From DATCSE01 sp036568605 (GTDB lineage Bacteria; Pseudomonadota; Gammaproteobacteria; Burkholderiales; Burkholderiaceae_C), in the NCBI GenBank assembly GCA_036568605.1, contig DATCSE010000334.1, positions 1-8,251 of the forward strand: DNA of 8,251 bases, written 5' to 3'. A program made the position numbers and the translations under genes. Shown here piece after piece: positions 1-5,435 of the stretch. Each line of letters begins with the position of its first letter. Within the stretch, counting starts at the first letter, position 1. The notes under the pieces are model-generated. The model was not told the DNA's origin. It made no database searches and saw only the letters and a list, made by a program, of their open reading frames with translations.

Positions 1-687
1 CTGCCGGCTGACGAACGCCTGCAGCGCCTGCACCGGGTTGAACAGCCGCAGGCGGTTCGGCGGCAACACCAGCAGCGGCACGCCGCAGGCCTCGTCGTGC
101 GACAGCGGCTCGACAAAACTGCACAGCACCGCGACGCGCGACCACTGCTCGCCGGTCAGCCCGGCAAGCCCGGGCAGCCCCTCGTCGGCCACACGCTGCG
201 CCTGGCGCAGCGCATCGCGATAACCGAGCGCAGCCTTCGCGTGGTTGGCCTTCGCGCTCATCACCGCGAGGTTGCCGGCCGCGTAGCCGGCGTCGTTGCG
301 GACCCGGTCGATCGACGCGTCGGTCGGCTCCAGCGTGGCGGCCGACAGCTCGACGCGGGTGATCGGGCAATGCGAGACGTCGATCTGCGCGAGGTAGTTC
401 GGCGTCACCTGGAACAGCTCGACGCTGCGCCCGCGCAGCCAGGCATGCAGGCGCAGTTGCAGCCATTTGCGCACATGGCGGCTGGCCTGCAGCGTACGCA
501 GCCCGAACGCGGCACGGCCGGCCAGCAGCCCGTCGTGCAGCGACGACGGCGCCTGCTCATACGGCGCCGGTGGCGCGAGCCGGTAGTGCGCATAGTCCCA
601 GCCGAGCTCGAAGCCGATGCGCGCATGCACGTCGTACGCGGCGGGGATCGTGTCGTGACTGTCGTCGAACAAGGTGAGGGTGCTCAT
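1..687 (-). CDS. Uncharacterised protein with HNH-like C-terminal signature (partial, 3' end missing)
   Basis: The minus strand is open from an ATG at 687-685 to the left edge, giving 229 residues with no stop. The start is supported by a purine-rich GGAAGGA about 6 nt upstream. The protein begins MSTLTLFDDS. Residues 107-111 read CPITR, and residues 122-151 carry TDASIDRVRNDAGYAAGNLA followed by VMSAKANHAK. That spacing (S-x-DR, GY-x-x-GN, then N-x-x-K) resembles the ββα core of some HNH endonucleases, which carry SxDRIDNxxGYxxGN after a Cys pair. Here only one Cys (C107) is seen in the first position and no paired CxxC. The resemblance may therefore be structural only, or the protein may be an inactive derivative. 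I do not recognise a named family and claim no activity. It is divergent from the WYL regulator gene, with two shared palindromes between them. The existence of the gene is well supported by the start context and coherent protein composition; the function is not. Confidence 0.8.
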   Translation of the reverse strand, partial: MSTLTLFDDSHDTIPAAYDVHARIGFELGWDYAHYRLAPPAPYEQAPSSLHDGLLAGRAAFGLRTLQASRHVRKWLQLRLHAWLRGRSVELFQVTPNYLAQIDVSHCPITRVELSAATLEPTDASIDRVRNDAGYAAGNLAVMSAKANHAKAALGYRDALRQAQRVADEGLPGLAGLTGEQWSRVAVLCSFVEPLSHDEACGVPLLVLPPNRLRLFNPVQALQAFVSRQ

Positions 688-751
688 CGGGATTCCTTCC
701 TCGCGGATCTCGCGGCCGACCGCCGGCAGCGCACGGGACGCAGTGTCGCGA

Positions 752-779
752 GGGGCTGGCTCAATGCGTGAGCCACCCC
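752..779. promoter_or_regulatory. Palindrome 1 in divergent intergenic region (candidate operator)
   Basis: TGGCTCA (757-763), a 5-nt gap ATGCG and TGAGCCA (769-775) form a perfect 7-bp inverted repeat. Outside it GGGG (752-755) can pair with CCCC (776-779), with C756 bulged. It lies about 65 bp upstream of the minus-strand gene. A second copy of the same core is at 834-852. Because the flanking genes point away from each other, neither hairpin sits at the end of a transcript, so a protein-binding site is more likely than a terminator. The natural candidate for binding is the WYL regulator encoded next to it, which is inference. Confidence 0.5.
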
Positions 780-819
780 TCTGGACCGACGCGAACGTGG
801 CGCGATCCCGACAAGCCGG

Positions 820-825
820 TATGCT
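820..825 (+). promoter_or_regulatory. Candidate -10 box for WYL regulator gene
   Basis: TATGCT matches the sigma-70 -10 consensus at four of six positions. It lies 5 nt before palindrome 2, so a transcript from it would begin inside or at the edge of the palindrome. No convincing -35 hexamer is seen at 16-18 bp spacing, so this is a weak call. Confidence 0.2.
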
Positions 826-830
826 CGCGC

Positions 831-855
831 CGCTGGCTCATCTGGTGAGCCAGCG
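831..855. promoter_or_regulatory. Palindrome 2 in divergent intergenic region (candidate operator)
   Basis: CGCTGGCTCA (831-840), TCTGG, TGAGCCAGCG (846-855) is a perfect inverted repeat with 10-bp arms. Its inner 7 bp on each side are identical to palindrome 1, while the 5-nt centre differs. It ends 33 bp before the WYL start codon and about 5 nt after the candidate -10. This position suits autorepression of the regulator gene, which is inference from placement. Confidence 0.55.
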
Positions 856-888
856 ACCTGCCGCCCCCAGCCGACCCGACCCCGACGA

Positions 889-1896
889 ATGGACCGTACC
901 GAACGCTTCTACAAGATCGAACTGCTGCTGCGCAATCGCGGCTGCGTCAGCTTCGCCGTGCTGCTCGAGGAGCTGGATGTCTCGCCAGCCACGCTGAAGC
1001 GCGACCTGCAGTACCTGCGCGACCGGCTCAACGCCCCCATCGTCTACGACGCGTTCGAGAACGGCTACCGCTTCTCCGGCGGATCGGAACGCGGCGGCGG
1101 CATCGGCCCGCGCCACGAGCTGCCCGGCCTGTGGTTCAGCGAGAACGAGATCCACGCGCTGCTGACCATGCACCAGCTGCTCGCCGGCCTGGACGACGAC
1201 GGCGTGCTGGCGCGCCACCTCCAGCCGCTGATGGACAAGCTGCAGGGCATGCTGGGCGCCGACGAGAGCGAGGCACGCGAGCTGATGCGCCGCGTCAAGG
1301 TCATCGGCACCGCGCGGCGGCGTGTGCCGAGCCGGCACTTCGAGTTGCTGGGCAGCGCGCTGATGCAGCGCCGCCGCCTGCACCTGCGCTACTTCAAGCG
1401 CAGCGACCGGCGCGAGAGCGAGCGCGAGGTCTCGCCGCAGCGCCTGATCAACTACCGCAACACCTGGTACCTGGACGCCTGGTGCCACGCGAGCGACGGG
1501 CTGCGCCGCTTCGCGCTCGACGCGGTGCGTGACGCGACGCTGCTGGACGCGAAGGCCAAGCACGTGCCGATACGCGAGCTCGAAGCGCAACTCGACGCCG
1601 GCTACGGCATCTACGGCGGCGGCGACGCGAAGGTCAAGTGGGCGACGCTGCTGTTCGACGCCGACGCCGCGCAGTGGGTCGCGAACGAGGAGTGGCACCC
1701 GCAGCAGCAGTCGCGCTGGGTGGACGGAACGCCCGGCGAGGGCCGCTACGAGCTGCGCGTGCCGTACGCCGATCCGACCGAGCTCGTGATGGACATCCTG
1801 CGCCACGGCGAGAGCGTGCGCGTCGTCGCCGACAAGGCCCTGGCCGCGACGCTGGCGAAACGGCTGCGCGGCGCCGCGGCGCTGTATGCCGGATGA
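889..1896 (+). CDS. WYL-domain transcriptional regulator (DeoR-like helix-turn-helix)
   Basis: This 335-residue protein is a probable ligand-responsive DNA-binding regulator of the YafY/PafBC-like WYL class. Residues 1-60 form a helix-turn-helix/winged domain: the stretch around residues 24-47 (LLEELDVSPATLKRDLQYLR) has the DeoR-type pattern, followed by the wing residues YDAFENGYRFSG. The WYL domain occupies about 145-225. It includes the signature W193-Y194-L195 in RNTWYLDAWCH and the downstream basic segment GLRRFALDAV, as is normal for this family. The C-terminal 245-330 fits the WCX extension. Length is typical. The ATG at 889 is used because the HTH begins immediately after it; no strong Shine-Dalgarno is visible, so a short leader or a different start is possible. 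The DUF427 gene follows 31 bp downstream on the same strand and may be cotranscribed. The twin palindromes upstream are candidate self-operators. WYL proteins elsewhere regulate DNA damage, defence or metabolism; the target here is unknown. Confidence 0.93.
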   Translation: MDRTERFYKIELLLRNRGCVSFAVLLEELDVSPATLKRDLQYLRDRLNAPIVYDAFENGYRFSGGSERGGGIGPRHELPGLWFSENEIHALLTMHQLLAGLDDDGVLARHLQPLMDKLQGMLGADESEARELMRRVKVIGTARRRVPSRHFELLGSALMQRRRLHLRYFKRSDRRESEREVSPQRLINYRNTWYLDAWCHASDGLRRFALDAVRDATLLDAKAKHVPIRELEAQLDAGYGIYGGGDAKVKWATLLFDADAAQWVANEEWHPQQQSRWVDGTPGEGRYELRVPYADPTELVMDILRHGESVRVVADKALAATLAKRLRGAAALYAG

Positions 1897-1927
1897 TCAC
1901 GTTCTGATGCACCGAAGGAGCGATCTC

Positions 1928-2209
1928 TTGAAAGCGATCTGGAACGGCGTGACCCTCGCCGAGAGCGACGACACCGTGGTCGTCGAAGGCAACCACTACT
2001 TCCCCGAGTCCAGCCTGAAGCGCGAGTACGTGACCTTCAGCAACCACCGCAGCTCGTGCCCGTGGAAGGGCCAGGCGCACTACTACAGCCTGCTGGTCAA
2101 CGGCGACATGAACGAGAACGCGGTCTGGTACTACCCCGAGCCCAGCGAGGCGGCCCGCGAGATCAAGGGCCGGGTCGCGTTCTGGAAGGGCGTGAAGGTC
2201 ACGGAGTAA
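1928..2209 (+). CDS. DUF427 domain-containing protein
   Basis: A 93-residue protein of the DUF427 family (small β-rich proteins with no established biochemical role). The family pattern is clear: KAIWNGVTLAESDDTVVVEG near the start, then NHYFP, S-x-x-S-x-CPWKG with AHYY, and near the end VWYYPEPSEAAREIKGRVAF and WKGV. The frame is open back to ATGs at 1886 (overlapping the WYL gene) and 1907. I choose TTG at 1928 because GAAGGAG (1914-1920) sits 7 nt ahead of it and because family members usually begin at the residues KAIWNG. The gene follows the WYL regulator with a 31-bp gap and may share its transcript. Its last codons (VKVTE) are echoed in the DNA of the tandem repeat spacers just downstream. 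Confidence 0.9.
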   Translation: MKAIWNGVTLAESDDTVVVEGNHYFPESSLKREYVTFSNHRSSCPWKGQAHYYSLLVNGDMNENAVWYYPEPSEAAREIKGRVAFWKGVKVTE

Positions 2210-2226
2210 CCCTCCGCACGGATCCC

Positions 2227-2297
2227 CCGTTCGGGCTGAGCCTGTCGAAGCCCGCGCGCACCTCGAGGCAGCCCTTCGACAAGCTCAGGGCGAACGG
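2227..2297. repeat. Imperfect palindromic repeat, copy 1 of 3
   Basis: This 71-bp unit has 24-nt arms at 2227-2250 (CCGTTCGGGCTGAGCCTGTC then GAAG) and 2274-2297, pairing at 21 of 24 positions around a 23-nt loop. It is identical to copy 2 over its whole length. The arm sequence belongs to a dispersed palindrome type that I recall from many beta- and gammaproteobacterial genomes, where it often yields spurious translations such as PFGLSLSKP and FDKLRANG. It lies between convergent genes, where a long hairpin could stop transcription from both sides. Confidence 0.9.
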
Positions 2298-2330
2298 TTG
2301 GTCCGGCCAGTTGAAGGTGACGGAGCAGAC

Positions 2331-2401
2331 CCGTTCGGGCTGAGCCTGTCGAAGCCCGCGCGCACCTCGAGGCAGCCCTTCGACAAGCTCAGGGCGAACG
2401 G
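2331..2401. repeat. Imperfect palindromic repeat, copy 2 of 3
   Basis: This copy is 71/71 identical to copy 1 and starts 104 bp after it. The 33-bp spacer between copies 1 and 2 (2298-2330) is nearly the same as the 34-bp spacer between copies 2 and 3 (2402-2435), differing by one indel and two substitutions. The array therefore grew by tandem duplication of a unit of about 105 bp and not by three independent insertions. Confidence 0.9.
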
Positions 2402-2435
2402 TTGGTGCCGGCCAGTTGAAGGTGACGGAGTTGAC

Positions 2436-2506
2436 CCGTTCGGGCTGAGCCTGTCGAAGCCTGCGAGCACCTCGACGCAGCCCTTCGACAAGCTCAGGGC
2501 GAACGG
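2436..2506. repeat. Imperfect palindromic repeat, copy 3 of 3
   Basis: This copy differs from copies 1 and 2 at three positions, all in the loop; both arms are unchanged. Conservation of the arms with drift in the loop fits selection on, or recent spread of, the hairpin. It ends 34 bp before the stop codon of the convergent PotF-like gene, so on the minus strand the hairpin would form shortly after that stop. No T-run follows, so factor-independent termination is uncertain. Confidence 0.88.
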
Positions 2507-2540
2507 CTGGTGCCGAGCCGGCGCGACGCGCGCCGTTGGA

Positions 2541-3653
2541 CTACTTCCCCGCCTTGAACGTCGTGAAGATCCGCGTCTGCACCCGCTTGATGTCCTGCGG
2601 CGCGGCGTCCGGCGGGGTCATCCGCTTCTTGTCCGCATCGCTGAGGAAGATGGTCTTGTTCTCGGCGACTTCCTTCTTGACGAACTTCAGCGACGCGGCA
2701 TTCGGGTTCGCGTAGAACACCTTGTTGGTCAGCGACGCGGCCACTTCGGGCCGCATGATGTAGTTGATCCACAGGTGCGCGTTGTTCGGGTGCGGCGCGT
2801 CCTTCGGGATCGCCATCGAGTCGAAGAACAGCGTCGCACCGCCCTTCGGGATCAGCGCCTCGATCGTCGGCGGCGCCTTCGGGTTGGCCTCGAGCGCGCG
2901 GGCCCGCGCGATGTTGATGTCGCCCGAGTAGCCCATCACCGCGCAGAGCTGGCCGCTCGCGAGGTCGTTGATGTAGCCCGACGACGAGAAGCGCGTCACG
3001 TACGGCCGCACGCTCTGCAGCATCTTCGCCGCCGCGTCGTAGTCGCCCGCGGTCTTGCTGTAGGCCGGCTTGCCGACGTACAGCATCGCGACCGGCAGCA
3101 CCTCGGAGGCCGAGTCGAGGAAGTTGATGCCGCAGCTCTTCAGCTTGCTCGCGTACTTGGGGTCGAAGATCAGGCTCCAGGCGTTGTCGGGCATGGGCTC
3201 GCTGCCCAGCGCCGCCTTGACCTTCGCGGTGTTGATGCCCACCGTCACGTAGCCCCACAGCCAGTCGACCAGGTACTGGTTGCCGGGGTCGACCGCGGCC
3301 AGCTGCTCCAGCAACCCCTTGTCCAGATTGCCCCAGTTGCTCAGCTTGGACTTGTCGAGCTTCTGGAACAGGCCGCCTTCGATCTGCGTCTTCGCGAAGT
3401 GCGCGCCGGGCACGACGATGTCGTAGCCCGTCTTGCCGGCGATCAGCTTCGCATGAAGGATCTCGTTCGAGTCGTAGTTGTCGTAGTGGACCTTGATGCC
3501 GGTTTCCTTCTCGAAGTTCGCGATCGTGTCGTCGGCGATGTAGTCGGACCAGTTGTAGATGTTCAGCACCTTCTCTTCCGCGGCGGCGGCCGTGCCGGCA
3601 GCGGCGGCGAAAGCCAGTGCGAGGGCGGCTACGGCGGTGGTCTTCTGGATCAT
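2541..3653 (-). CDS. potF: PotF-like periplasmic polyamine (putrescine) ABC transporter substrate-binding protein
   Basis: A 370-residue exported protein that should bind polyamines in the periplasm and deliver them to an ABC permease. Residues 1-25 form a signal peptide ending TAAAA. The mature part matches E. coli PotF from memory throughout: NIYNWSDYIADDTIANFEKE (31-50), LKSCGINFLDSASEV (171-185), YINDLASGQ, KVFYANPNAAS, and RVQTRIFTTFKAGK at the C-terminus. PotF putrescine-contact residues (recalled) are mostly kept: W35, S36, D37, E184, D245, F277, D278 and Y314. Two differ: G83 replaces the Ser of VVPSAS, and Y242 replaces the Trp of GWAGD. Binding of a related amine such as spermidine or agmatine is therefore possible. 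The start at 3653 has GGAG about 9 nt upstream. No potGHI-type genes lie in the window, so the transporter partner must be elsewhere. It is divergent from the GltI-like gene (92-bp gap) and convergent with the WYL-DUF427 pair. Confidence 0.93.
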   Translation of the reverse strand: MIQKTTAVAALALAFAAAAGTAAAAEEKVLNIYNWSDYIADDTIANFEKETGIKVHYDNYDSNEILHAKLIAGKTGYDIVVPGAHFAKTQIEGGLFQKLDKSKLSNWGNLDKGLLEQLAAVDPGNQYLVDWLWGYVTVGINTAKVKAALGSEPMPDNAWSLIFDPKYASKLKSCGINFLDSASEVLPVAMLYVGKPAYSKTAGDYDAAAKMLQSVRPYVTRFSSSGYINDLASGQLCAVMGYSGDINIARARALEANPKAPPTIEALIPKGGATLFFDSMAIPKDAPHPNNAHLWINYIMRPEVAASLTNKVFYANPNAASLKFVKKEVAENKTIFLSDADKKRMTPPDAAPQDIKRVQTRIFTTFKAGK

Positions 3654-3695
3654 GGCGGTGTGCTCCGTCGGTCGGGAAAGCGGTCAAGGCCGCGA

Positions 3696-3725
3696 AGAAT
3701 AAGACATGATTGCGGGGCCTCACAA
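3696..3725 (-). promoter_or_regulatory. Candidate sigma-70 promoter for potF-like gene
   Basis: On the minus strand TTGTGA (3725-3720) and TATTCT (3701-3696) are separated by 18 nt, each matching consensus at four of six positions. The short A/T-rich patch around 3695-3711 stands out in this G+C-rich window. A transcript would start near 3689, leaving a leader of about 35 nt with room for the GGAG ribosome site. This is a pattern match only. No equally good promoter is seen for the divergent GltI-like gene. Confidence 0.25.
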
Positions 3726-3745
3726 CCTCAAGCAAGGACCGCTCC

Positions 3746-4660
3746 ATGGGACTGAACGTTTCGAAGAAGGTTTCGCTGACCGCCGCGCTGTGGGCGGTGC
3801 TGGCGCTGGCCGCGCCGGGCGCCGCGTGGGCCCAGGCGGGCGGCACGCTGGACAAGGTCAAGTCCTCCGGCCAGATCACGCTGGCATACCGCGAATCGTC
3901 GATCCCGTTCTCGTACCTGGACGACAAGGCACAGCCCACCGGCTTCGGCCACGAGATCTGCCTGAAGATCGTCGACGAGGTCAAGAAGGCGACCGCCCGT
4001 CCCGACCTGAAGGTCAACCTGCAGGCGGTGACCTCGGCCAATCGCATCCCGCTGCTGGTCAACGGCACGATCGACATCGAGTGCGGCTCCACCACCAACA
4101 ACAGCGAGCGCGGCAAGCAGGTCCAGTTCGCGATCAACTACTTCTACACGGGCACCCGCTTCCTCGTGAAGGCCGGCACCCAGGTCGGCAAGATCGAGGA
4201 CCTGAAGGGCAAGACCATCGTCTCGACCACCGGCACGACCAACTTCAAGATCCTGCGCCAGCTCAACGAGGAGAAGAAGCTCGGCATGGAGCTGCTGGGC
4301 GCGAAGGACCACGCCGAGTCGGCGCTGATGGTCGAGAGCGGCCGCGCGGTCGCGTTCGGCATGGACGACATCCTGCTGTACGGGCTGCGTGCCTCGTCGC
4401 AGAACCCGGCCAGCCTCGCGGTCGTCGGCGAGCCTATCCAGGTCGAGCCGTACGCGATCATGCTGCGCAAGGACGACCCCGCGTTCAAGAAGCTGGTCGA
4501 CGACACGCTGGCCGGGCTGATGAAGAGCGGCGAGTTCACGAAGCTGTACGCGAAGTGGTTCCAGTCGCCGATCCCGCCGAAGGGCATCAACCTGAATGCG
4601 CCGATGAGCCCGGAACTGGCCGACAACCTCAAGGCGCTGTCGGACAAGCCCGCGACCTGA
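3746..4660 (+). CDS. gltI: GltI-like periplasmic glutamate/aspartate ABC transporter substrate-binding protein
   Basis: A 304-residue family-3 substrate-binding protein that should capture acidic amino acids in the periplasm. A signal peptide spans 1-29 (ending AWA, then QAGG). Matches to E. coli GltI from memory are close and in order: GTLDKVKSSG, YRESSIPFSYLDD (48-60), TSANRIPLLVNGT (96-108), ECGSTTNNSERGKQ (112-125), a TTGTTN motif (161-166), AKDHAES, ESGRAVAFGMDD (197-208), LRKDDPAFKKL and SPIPPKGINLN. The residues expected to grip the ligand's carboxylates and amino group (R49, R100, S115-T117, T163-T165 region, D207) are present. The frame is open to an ATG at 3710. The ATG at 3746 is preferred because AAGGA (3734-3738) lies 7 nt upstream and the product then starts with a normal signal peptide. 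No gltJKL permease or ATPase genes follow; the next gene is a vapB antitoxin behind a large palindrome. Confidence 0.94.
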   Translation: MGLNVSKKVSLTAALWAVLALAAPGAAWAQAGGTLDKVKSSGQITLAYRESSIPFSYLDDKAQPTGFGHEICLKIVDEVKKATARPDLKVNLQAVTSANRIPLLVNGTIDIECGSTTNNSERGKQVQFAINYFYTGTRFLVKAGTQVGKIEDLKGKTIVSTTGTTNFKILRQLNEEKKLGMELLGAKDHAESALMVESGRAVAFGMDDILLYGLRASSQNPASLAVVGEPIQVEPYAIMLRKDDPAFKKLVDDTLAGLMKSGEFTKLYAKWFQSPIPPKGINLNAPMSPELADNLKALSDKPAT

Positions 4661-4668
4661 GTCGGGCA

Positions 4669-4704
4669 TTGACACAGGATCAGCGTTACACTGATCCTGT
4701 GTCA
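4669..4704. promoter_or_regulatory. Perfect palindrome with embedded TTGACA upstream of vapBC (candidate autoregulatory operator)
   Basis: TGACACAGGATCAG (4670-4683), loop CGTTACA, and CTGATCCTGTGTCA (4691-4704) form a perfect 14-bp-arm inverted repeat. The two half-sites start 21 bp apart, which is two turns of DNA. A consensus -35 hexamer TTGACA (4669-4674) overlaps the left arm. No good -10 lies at 16-18 bp (TACACT at 4687 is only 12 bp away), so the promoter itself is unresolved. VapB-type antitoxins commonly repress their own operon through inverted repeats at the promoter, and this repeat ends 17 bp before vapB. It also begins 9 bp after the GltI-like stop, so a role as a hairpin stopping that transcript is possible, although no T-run follows. 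Confidence 0.65.
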
Positions 4705-4721
4705 CTATTCAAGGGGATCCC

Positions 4722-4967
4722 ATGGCCAACATGACGATCGCGATCGACGACAGCTTATTGCGCGCGGCCCGCGTCAAGGCTGTGCAGCAAGGAACCAGCG
4801 TCAACGAGATCTGCCGTCAGGCGATCGAGGCGTTCGCGCGCGGTGCGACCGATGCCGACGCTCGCGTGGCGCGGTTGAAGGCCTTGGCCAAGAAGGTGCG
4901 CAGCCCCGACCATGAGCCGCTGTGGCCCGGCCGTGAAGCGCTCTACGCCGGCCCGGGGGCAGGTTGA
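4722..4967 (+). CDS. vapB: VapB-type antitoxin, ribbon-helix-helix
   Basis: An 81-residue protein expected to bind DNA through its N-terminus and neutralise the downstream PIN-domain toxin through its C-terminus. Residues 4-8 (MTIAI) form the β-strand, 10-22 (DSLLRAARVKAVQ) the first helix, GTSVNE the turn and 28-39 the second helix, the standard ribbon-helix-helix layout. The tail (50-81), with basic RLKALAKKVR followed by PLWPGREALYAG, is the likely toxin-wrapping segment. The ATG at 4722 is preceded by AAGGGGA (4711-4717), about 5 nt away. The stop TGA (4965-4967) overlaps the toxin's TTG start in the string TTGA, a tight translational coupling typical of toxin-antitoxin pairs. The large palindrome upstream is the likely operator. 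The symbol is by class; vapB paralogues are highly diverse. Confidence 0.85.
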   Translation: MANMTIAIDDSLLRAARVKAVQQGTSVNEICRQAIEAFARGATDADARVARLKALAKKVRSPDHEPLWPGREALYAGPGAG

Positions 4968-5422
4968 GCTGCTTCTTCGACACCAACGTGCTCGTGTACG
5001 TGTTCGACCGCCATGAATCGGTCAAGCAGTTGCGGGCCCAGGACCTGATCGCCGAGCACATGAGCGCGCGCGACATGGTGCTGAGCGCCCAAGTGCTGCA
5101 GGAGCTGTACGTCACGCTGACGCGCAAGAAGCATCTCGGCGCCGTCGATGCGCTGGAAGTCGTCACGACGTTCGCGCAGGAACGCGTCGTGCCGGAGACG
5201 GCGGAGTTGGTGCTGCGCGGCTTGGCGTTGGGGCAGCAGCGCGGTGTCTCGGCTTGGGACGCGCTGATCGTGCAGGCCGCGCTGGACGCCGGCTGCACGA
5301 CGCTGTACTCGGAAGACTTCCAGGACGGCATGCGCTTCGACGGCGAGCTCGTGGTCGTGAACCCGTTCGTCCCGCGCGCGCACGAGAACGTGGCCGCGGC
5401 ACCGCGCCGGCGGCGGCGCTGA
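4964..5422 (+). CDS. vapC: VapC-type PIN-domain ribonuclease toxin
   Basis: A 152-residue PIN-domain protein, expected to cleave RNA in a Mg-dependent way and so stop translation when not bound by VapB. The four acidic residues of the active site are all in place: D6 in FFDTNVLVY, E47 in QVLQELYV, D99 in SAWDALIV and D118 in YSEDFQDG. The body (1-137) has the family's usual length and ends with the normal β-strand LVVVNPF. It begins with TTG at 4964, overlapping the antitoxin stop by 4 nt. The first ATG in frame would be internal and lose the D6 strand, so TTG is strongly favoured. A G-rich run (4954-4963) just ahead may serve as the ribosome site. The C-terminal tail 138-152 is an unusual basic extension ending in five arginines. 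The antitoxin partner is immediately upstream. Confidence 0.9.
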   Translation: MSCFFDTNVLVYVFDRHESVKQLRAQDLIAEHMSARDMVLSAQVLQELYVTLTRKKHLGAVDALEVVTTFAQERVVPETAELVLRGLALGQQRGVSAWDALIVQAALDAGCTTLYSEDFQDGMRFDGELVVVNPFVPRAHENVAAAPRRRRR

Positions 5423-5435
5423 CCCACGGTTCGCC

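Noticed and set aside
97..771. A 224-codon open frame on the plus strand
   Set aside because: It is the antisense of the HNH-like gene; the composition is Arg-rich and no ribosome site is seen.
838..1806. A 322-codon open frame on the minus strand
   Set aside because: It is opposite the WYL regulator, whose HTH and WYL motifs are clear.
2227..2506. A CRISPR array
   Set aside because: Only three units, with 71-bp palindromic repeats and near-identical spacers, which is the opposite of CRISPR spacers; no cas genes are nearby.
2298..3755. A 485-codon open frame on the plus strand starting in the palindrome array
   Set aside because: Its start (PFGLSLSKPARTS) is translated palindrome, and the rest is the antisense of the PotF-like gene.
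2494..4137. A 547-codon open frame on the minus strand
   Set aside because: It overlaps the PotF-like gene in another frame and the antisense of the GltI-like gene; its protein is low in complexity and matches no family pattern.
4715..4725. GGATCC overlapping CCATGG at the vapB start, looking like a cloning-site junction
   Set aside because: Sequence on both sides is natural in composition, the palindrome and ribosome site run straight into the gene, and GGATCCCATG also precedes the thioredoxin gene at 6229-6238, so this is a chance restriction-site pair.
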